Of a DNA stretch of 64,000 bases, positions 57,084-64,000 are shown piece by piece. Position 1 is the stretch's first letter. The number at the start of each line of letters is the position of its first letter. Source of the stretch: Gymnopilus junonius (lineage: Eukaryota; Basidiomycota; Agaricomycetes; Agaricales; Galerinaceae); assembly GCA_015501075.1 (NCBI GenBank), contig JADNYJ010000005.1, positions 682,001 through 746,000 on the forward strand. The letters run 5' to 3'. The notes beneath the pieces are model-generated. The model was not told the DNA's origin and made no database searches. It worked only from the letters and a program-made list of their open reading frames with translations. The position numbers were made by a program, and so were the translations under genes.

Positions 57084-58752
57084 TGATCAAATTTCTTTGA
57101 GAGCGTGGGAATGTTTATGTTGGGGGAAAAGGAGGGAAAGATCAACAACCCCCCTCCTCCTTATATACGTTTCAATTTTAAAACTCCGACATTTGACTCA
57201 CATTGTCTTACGTAACTTCTTCTTCTTTGTTTCCTTGAGGGTGGTTGCATTGCCTCGTTGCCCGCGCCTCATTTCCTCATCGTTCTTCCTGTTGACCGCC
57301 GTCCATCGTTTGCGCCCAATCTTAGCCATCTTCTGTTCTCCAGCCTCGATGGCTGGGACCGCCTCCTCCTCTCAGATATCTGCCACGTATTATTGGCAAC
57401 CGCCCTGACAACCCCTATCATTGTATTAATCATTGGCCTACCCTTGAACCTAAACCAGTCTCATTCCCGCTTCTTCAATCCTTTCCTCTCTCCACCTCTG
57501 AACATCTGTGGAACTTGGAAGATACCAATTTTTATCGACAGCCACTCAGCGCTTCGATTTGCGCCTTATCTCTTCTATTTATTGTCAAGTCGCGAACCGC
57601 GTGCAATCGGAGTCTGAAAATGATAATCAAAGCTTTCTGGCCAACCGTCCAGCAGGCCTTTCTGCCTGCATCCTCCTTGTGTTCGCGCGTCTGTTCTCCT
57701 GAAAGACTTCTTGACCATGTATCCTCCCTCTTCTATGTTTCCTTGACGTCTCGTCTCTCGGTTCACTTCCGGCAACATACCCGCTAACACCGCTTATGCC
57801 CAGCTTCCATTCTCGCACCCCTTATCTTTTGCTCGTCCTTTCCCACATTTGGCACATTTGGCGTACATTTTCTCAAGGTTAAGCCCACTTGTCCACAAAA
57901 TCAGCTAATCTATCGATGAGATGAACATGATAATCGTTTCTACTTATACAGATCAATCGCGTTTCATATCGCAATCATAGGCGCTGTGGCTTTATTTTTA
58001 ACACGTCTTCGGCAGGTTCCGTTCTTGTCGCATCGAAGTGCACAGTCGCAGAAAGATTTTTGGCGTAAGGGACATATGTATCTCTCAACGTGATTGGACG
58101 CTACTTACGATCAGGAAGAGGAAAAGGCTCACCAAGGCATCAAAGGACCAGAGTCCGGGGCCTTCTCCTTGAACACACAGATCAGTAAAATTTGTGGGCG
58201 CTTTTTCTTCACATCCCTGGTGTCAGCTTGTCTTACGTTGCGAGCCATCCCTGTACTTGGCAGCACCCCAAGACACAGAGTTCCTGGCTGTTCGGGAGTG
58301 AACAAAGATTGCGGATCTAATTCGTATCATCTCCTTGTCTCGTAATCCCGCAATACCGACGTGCATATGTTCAGTACGTCACTAAATAGTGTACACATGT
58401 GCTTTCTTCACTTTTTATGTCTTTCTCAAGTAAAAATCTTTTACATACGAAAATAAATCTACTCAGAAACGAGGCAGAACGCGCTACTATATCCCGACGC
58501 GACTGTGTCTCTTGAGACATCTTGCTCATCGCTCACGGGGTATGTGCGATGACGATATAGAGGGTGCTCTAGAACCCTTCGGAATTCAGTTGCGATACCT
58601 CGCATCCATAAGGATCATGTATGTTTTTTCTTCTTTTTTTCCGTTGCTGACTGTGACAATTTGTAATAGGACTAGAAAATGAATCAGCCTCTCCTCTTTC
58701 CGCCATCCTCCTCTTCTCTCATTTTCTCGTCCAAAGTTACTCGAGCTGCACC
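57084..58752. other. Intergenic region, no gene firmly recognised
   Basis: About 1.7 kb between TBP (minus) and the IDO locus (plus). Plus-strand ORFs at 57258-57617 and 57515-57787 contain hydrophobic stretches (VLLATALTTPIIVLIIGLPL) but no conserved motif or continuous splice structure. It may be a divergent promoter plus 5' UTRs, or a small lineage-specific gene. Confidence 0.4.
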
Positions 58753-60329
58753 ATGGCTCAGCTTCCACCTACGCACTTTCTTTCGCTTCCCCGACCAGAC
58801 ATCTTGATCGGACCACCAGTCGGGGTGCCGGATACCACCACTCTTGCAGCCCATGATTTCGATGTCGATACCCGGACGGGGTTCATGCCCCGCAGCCACC
58901 ATTGCGGCGTCTCGGTGCTGAATGGGAGCCTTGGGAAGTACTATTGGATGATGCTATATCTAAGCATTTGCAGTTAGGAAGCAAGCCCGACCTTCCGGAA
59001 AATGAAAAACAAAAGTCTGAGTCATGGCGAGAAAGGGTCAGAAATGTACGTCTTTTCATTTCATTCTTTTTCTCTAAGTATAATGTATTCATGCATTTTT
59101 ACCTGTTAGCTTCCTATAATAGCCGTCGATGAGCTCAAAAATTCGGAAATTACGCTTCGTCGGGCTCATCTAGTGCTATCATGGATCATGCACTTTTTTG
59201 TTCATTCTCTCCCACCCTCCGATCCCGTGCGCATCCACCACCATTAACGCTCCCTCTTCTCCAAGTCTCGACCCAGCTTCAGTTGCCTCCTGTTGTGACG
59301 TACTCTGATGATGTCCTCTACAACTTCTACATCGAAGAGACCAAGTCTTCCGATGCCGAAGATATTTTGCCAACTGAATCTAATATCCGGTGTCTCACCA
59401 CCTTCACATCAACGAATGATGAAGCCGAGTTTTACCTCACTTCCGGACGAATGGAGTTAGCTGGTGTTGAAGCCCTCGAGCTTATGCGTTCAACGATGGA
59501 CGAAGCTTTCGTGGGCGATGATATCGCTGTGCGCCGGATCACAGAGTACTCCGTCAATTAGTAGAGGTGATTCACCGCCTCCGCGGCATGCTAGTCGATA
59601 TCAAGCGCGGTTGTGATCCTGAAGTATTTTACAACGTTGTTCGGCCTTGGTTCCGCGGTGAAGATTCGCAAGCGGCAAAAAGTGGGTATTTGAAGGTATC
59701 GAGCAGGACCCGACGCTGGCCGAGCCTCATGAGCTTTCTGGTCCAAGTGCTGGACAGAGCTCCTTGATTCATGCTATCGACACTTTCTTAGGCGTTGACC
59801 ACTTCTCTCATGACCAGCCAGCTGACGGGACACAGCACCTCAGCGAATGATGACGGTGAAGGGTTTGCACACCGCTTCTTCCTCATCTACTATTATCCCT
59901 TATCAAAAACTGCGTTCCTGCAGCGCATGCAATTGTATATGCCCGACATCATCGTGCGTTCCTAAATCACCTCGCGAATAACCCTCGTCCTCTGCGTAAC
60001 TTGGTCCTCCAAGCTGCTTTTACCGACTCCAAGGATAAAGAGGCCAAGAAAAATGGTGCCGCTATTCTCGAGGCCTACAATGCTGCAGTCATGGCCCTCA
60101 AAGAGTTTCCGTGACGCTCATATGATTATCGTCGCCTCTATATCATTGGCCCTGCGCGGCGTGCCCAGCAAGTCACTGCCGAGCTCCATCCGAAGAAAGA
60201 AGAGGCAAAGGGAGTAAGCGAAACACCAGCAGCCCTGCTGCTCCGCTCAAAGGCACTGGTGGGACTGATGTGGTCCGTTTCTTGAAAGGTGTGCGCGACC
60301 AGACCAAGAGGCTTTGCTGTCTGTTGTGA
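58753..60329 (+). pseudogene. BNA2: Indoleamine 2,3-dioxygenase, broken by many one-base indels
   Basis: Heme dioxygenase opening the tryptophan indole ring (kynurenine/NAD pathway). Family blocks are all present in order but in shifting frames: MAQLPPTHFLSLPRPDILIG, GFMP|PPLRRLGAEWEPWEVLLD, DELKNSEITLRRAHLVLSWI, LPPVVTYSDDVLYNFYIEE, RLRGMLVDIKRGCDPEVFYN, LSGPSAGQSSLIHAIDTFLG, LQRMQLYMP|RHHRAFLNHL, FRDAHMIIVAS|YIIGPARR (proximal heme His in DAH) and GTGGTDVVRFLKGVRDQT. Frame breaks occur near 58890, 59236, 59551, 59680, 59842, 59943, 60109 and 60138, mostly single missing bases in C or A runs. One real intron (GTACGT to ATAATAG) near 59.05-59.12 kb. The protein sequence is otherwise well conserved, which favours sequence error over true decay; I mark it pseudogene because the given sequence cannot be translated. 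Confidence 0.8.
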
Positions 60330-61010
60330 CCTAGATAGCTCTTGGCTATTTTCTTTCTTTTGCCTAGTGGACATTTTACTGTTGGATCTTTATTGTTATC
60401 TTTATTTCACTGTACAACGTACTTAAATAGACCATGGCTAAGCACATCCCCAATCAAGAAATCAATCAGGTTTTGGAGCTCTACACACCGCGGGGGCATT
60501 GCACCTCACACTAAGGCATTGTTTGACCCGCCAATGAAGACTCAATGTCAAAGATATTCCTTCAGCATGTACAGGTGGTCGTTTTCGCCTGGCCCTGCCT
60601 ATGATACGTCCGACATCTACGTCCCATCTTATAGAAGAAAAGAAAAAATAGCTTTATAAAATGAACTATCCGAAGTATACATGTATAAGTTGGGTATCTA
60701 CACTACTTGGATGGCACGACATGGAAAACATGTACGAGACAAAGGAAAAGAGGGCATGACGGATGATGGAGATAAGTCAATGGCGTGCATTGGCGAATAC
60801 GCCAAAAGTCGAGTTGTCATTGACTGAAGAATGCGTGTGCATGTACGTATTAAGAGCGAAATGAAAAGAAAGTAATCCCAAAAGTAAATGGAGTGTCCGT
60901 AACGAGACCATGATCGCGTCTAAACGCCTGCAACGATCCTGAAGAATGAAGTAAAAAAGTAAGTCAGTGCCATGTCATAACGACGACGGAGAAACGTACT
61001 CCTCGCCTTG
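60330..61010. other. Convergent 3' flanks of IDO and VPS1
   Basis: About 680 bp between the convergent IDO and VPS1 genes. No supported gene; contains their untranslated 3' ends. Confidence 0.5.
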
Positions 61011-63603
61011 TTAAGAGCCGCACCATGTTTGTACCTCCTTCCTCCTACTCACAACGAAGTCGCTCTCCTTCAGCAGCTCATCAAGGACGTCAGGCTTGTA
61101 TAACTCTTGCAATAGTTCTCGCTGCAGGTTCTCTTTGGAGAAACTCACGAGTGTCAGTGAGATCGCTTTGGGCACCATATCGATCATTTCCCGCTTGATG
61201 ATGTTGAAGTATGAATGGATAAGTAATTCTGGAATGTATCAATTTGTTAAGGGACATCCTAGAAAAGGGGATGTAAGGATGCGACGCACTGGTGACCTCA
61301 GTCTCCATGGTTTCCCTCTCGTTCAGCGCATTCTGTGGTCTTATTGATGGAGGAGGGGCTTCCATAGCCGCGACACCCTTTTTCTTTGGCCCCGTCTTGG
61401 GGCAAAGAACGATCCGAAGAAACCTGTTTCCTCCTTCTTTCCATCGACATCCAAGTCCTTATTGTTGTTGATGACTGACTTGGGGTTTCTTGGGATCAGC
61501 ACCGGGAGGTGGAGGTTTGCTGGCACTAAGACGTTCGGAACTATGGCAGTGGCCTACATCTCAAAATGAGACCCAGTTCAATACCAAAATCTACAACGAC
61601 TCACTTTGTGCCCGCCAATGAAGTCAGGGTGGGTAGTGTTGACGTAGCAAGCTTGCATGCTAATGCACACCCTTAGAAAACAAAAACAGATATAGGAAGA
61701 TTGGCAACGTACGCGACCATGTCTGTCACCAACTTCATCGTTGGATTCATAGCCTGCTTGAAGAAGTTCACGACAACGGCATTGAAACGTTCTTTGAGGG
61801 CTGGATACCGTCGGAATGCTTGCTATAGAAAACATGCACTTCAGTACCTCCCAAATGTCTCAAGCTCATGCACATACCACTTTTGTGAGAAGTTGGCCCA
61901 GGATGCGGATAAGTTCATCGTATACCAACTGGCAGCACTTCAAACTGGGGTCTTCTAACCGCTTGATCTGCTGCTTCACGATGACCTCAAACGCAGCGTT
62001 CCGACGAAGAGTGCTGGTGTTGAACCCTGTTAAAACGTTCTGTTAAGCTGGAGTTCTCCGCAGTAGTGGAGAAAATACAAACAGAGGAGTTATATAACAT
62101 CGTCCTGATTTCACCATCCTTGACTTGGTCAAAAGGATCAATGCTCTTGATACCATTATTGAATAATTCATGGAAGACAAAGCTGATTCGAGCACCTCCG
62201 GATAACTCGTTCAAAGAAAGGTCGTTTGTGTTACCGTCAATCGTGAGCCGGAATTCATTGGTGAATTCGGTAATAACAGAGAGCACGATGTGCCAGAGTT
62301 GCTCTCACTCGCAGGACCACCCAGACTTAATAATTCAGCAGTGAATTTCTGCAGACTTGCGAGATACGGGCTTTGATGTCGGGCAATGTAGCTCGAATGT
62401 GATGCATGAGAATCTATTGGAACGTTTTCAGCATTTCAGAGGAAGGTAAAGATATCTATTTACGGACCATGTTGAGCTTCCTGGCAAGGAAAGGAGTACC
62501 GCAGAATTGGGCCTTGCCCTTGTACGACGGGTGGTTTTCGAAGTACTCTCGCTCAAACTCAAGGGCACTGATAGGCTTGTTCGTCTCGATATCCCGTTGC
62601 CTCTGTTGACAATGGGACATAGCCTAATCGCAGAGGAATGATACGGCCTGCTAGAATGTCCACTACGTCCGTTCCTTTGTCCTAAAATTTCCGGTTTAAT
62701 TCATGTGACGAGAGAGGCGGAAGAAGAAACGCACATCAGATCGACCTTCGTTAAAACACCAATTGTCCGCGTTCCTTCCGGATCTACTTCACGAGCCATC
62801 TTCAATCCATCCGAGTTTGCCAAATCTGTGTTGGCGGCGGTGACCGCGAGGATAATACAAGCAGGTTTAGATATGTATTTCAGTAACATCTCCCGGATCT
62901 GTTTCTCGATATCTGAGTTGGTCTCCAACAGGCACCTTTGTTAGACGGGAAGGTCGACGAGGGTGAGCGTGAGGACATTCGGGTATATGCGAAGGTTTGA
63001 TAGGTTTGGGGGGAAATGCCTGCATTCTTGCCTGTCTTCGCTTCCGTATCCGAACGATTTCATCACGAATCTTGTTGAAGTCGTAGAACTTCTCTCCAGG
63101 AAGATGTAGGAATTCACCCATTCATCTGCATTTGGCCGCTTTGTCGTTCGACTTATCTACGCCGTTGACTGATGAATCTAGGGTTAGGCTCTGCGTGCCT
63201 TCTCGTGATCAGTAGGAGCAGCTTACCAGCACTACTTGAGGCAGCTCTGTTGAAATTGGAGAACCTGGAAGCGTGTTAATAAGAATTGAAAAGAACAGAG
63301 AATGGCAATACCAATGGACGCCGCGTCACGATACCGGTACCACGAGGCAGGAAATCACGACCGAGATGTTTCTAAGAAATCAATCCAGCAGTCGATATGA
63401 TGAGATTAACTTGACAGTTGAACCAGGAAGCATAGAAGCGCACCTCCAACACACTACTCTTCCCGCTACTCTGACTACCAAGCACACATATTTGAGGCAA
63501 ATCTATTCTCGGGTGCAGTCGAGCCAATAGAGGTGAAGACATCTTGAAGCTTATTGATAACGCCTACAATCTCAGTACCGAGGCCGGATGTAGAGCTTGA
63601 CAT
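61011..63603 (-). pseudogene. VPS1: Dynamin-like GTPase Vps1, broken by many one-base indels
   Basis: Dynamin-family GTPase for vacuolar sorting, endocytosis and peroxisome fission. The start MSSSTSGLGTEIVGVINKLQ and DVFTSIGSTAP are in frame. One extra C at 63512-63514 then shifts the P-loop (CVLGSQSSGKSSVLE). Later blocks appear in alternating frames: [88 protein letters not shown] and the GED with RPQNALNERETMETE, ending RRKEVQTWCGS. Breaks are near 63514, 63254, 63132, 63118, 63050, 62997, 62948 and around 62.6 kb. Almost all are plus or minus one base in runs of 2-4 identical bases, and some compensate each other. Family residues are otherwise preserved, which suggests assembly errors rather than a dead gene. 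Confidence 0.8.
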
Positions 63604-63782
63604 TTGTCTATGCAGTAGTCGTGAAAGGAAAACAAGAATGAGAGGAATATGAAGGTTGTGATTAAAGGGAGGAAATGAGGCCTGCGGACAGCAGCGGCAG
63701 GCTGTGTAATCCGTAGGCTTGTGCCAAACAAAGATGATCGGAGAGTGAATTTGGACGGAATAGCCCCTTTACAGTTTGGACG

Positions 63783-64000
63783 ATGAAACACCCCGGTGCC
63801 ATCTGTCTTCCAGTTACTGGTGACTACCTGAATACATTTCTTGTACGTCCACACTTTGTCGATCTCGTCTCGAAAGGTTTTTCTACAGAATCGCTCAAAC
63901 TTGGCGTAGACGATGCTCAGATGCGGGGCAGCGAAGAAGGCTTTTTTCGTTCATCATCGCACGTCCAGGCTTATGTGCGAAGTATAGCCTACGCATGCTG
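63783..64000 (+). CDS. Possible 5' end of a gene running off the window
   Basis: A frame opens at the ATG at 63783 (MKHPGAICLPVTGDYLNTFL) and stays open to the last base (72 codons, ending VQAYVRSIAYAC). No family recognised. It overlaps a minus-strand ORF of similar length, and the region just before it is the VPS1 promoter, so it could be chance. Confidence 0.15.
   Translation, partial: MKHPGAICLPVTGDYLNTFLVRPHFVDLVSKGFSTESLKLGVDDAQMRGSEEGFFRSSSHVQAYVRSIAYAC

Noticed and set aside
57258..57787. Hydrophobic plus-strand ORFs as a membrane protein gene
   Set aside because: Overlapping frames without conserved motif, good start context or splice continuity; treated as promoter/UTR sequence.
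58753..63603. RIP-type mutation as the cause of the broken IDO and VPS1 genes
   Set aside because: The lesions are one-base indels, not C-to-T/G-to-A transitions, and the regions are not AT-enriched or repeated.

Overview
The window is nuclear DNA of a basidiomycete fungus, most likely a mushroom-forming Agaricomycete. The evidence is short GT-AG introns (about 45-60 nt) in nearly every gene, compact spacing on both strands, intron-containing tRNA genes with Pol III T-tracts, and protein sequences of typical fungal housekeeping families. I saw no bacterial, phage or CRISPR features. ORFs are interrupted by introns, so the gene limits below were assembled by joining conserved segments across splice sites.

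Layout. 1-2.9 kb: an EI24-like ER membrane protein cut by the window start, and histone H1 (both minus). 3.4-6.8 kb: three plus-strand genes, MZM1 (complex III assembly), a mitochondrial GGQ release-factor-like protein placed almost on top of MZM1's 3' end, and the actin regulator CAP/Srv2. 7.1-10.6 kb: two tandem medium-chain reductases with a 120-bp TA-flanked inverted-repeat element (MITE) between them. 10.9-18.3 kb: exportin CRM1, TMA20/MCTS1 and an SRR1-family protein. 18.5-25.2 kb (minus): an unknown acidic protein, APC3/Cdc27 and CCT1. 25.5-27.2 kb: ALG13 and TRM9, 80 bp apart. 27.8-34.6 kb: NAC-alpha, TSC1 (hamartin) and HSP90.

34.6-39.9 kb is gene-poor. It contains a cluster of ACGCGT boxes, a 57-bp-period repeat and one weak candidate gene. 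39.9-43.4 kb: phosphoserine aminotransferase, tRNA-Ser(GCT), an uncertain membrane protein and tRNA-Asn(GTT). 43.8-57.1 kb: TRAPPII subunit Trs130, DEAD-box helicase Rrp3, a 2OG-Fe(II) dioxygenase, ALG3, a GH5 exo-beta-1,3-glucanase and TBP. 58.8-63.6 kb: indoleamine 2,3-dioxygenase and dynamin Vps1. Both are recognisable end to end but broken by many one-base indels, mostly in short homopolymers.

The genes are mainly unlinked housekeeping functions: nuclear export, proteostasis (HSP90, CCT, NAC), N-glycosylation (ALG13, ALG3), mitochondrial biogenesis, cell cycle and TOR control. They do not form a biosynthetic or defence cluster. Divergent gene pairs share promoters of about 235-440 bp. I found no convincing undescribed system. 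The best leads are the MZM1/release-factor overlap, the TA-flanked MITE, the clustered ACGCGT boxes, the predicted leptomycin-type Cys in CRM1, and the indel pattern at the right end, which bears on whether the assembly can be trusted there.
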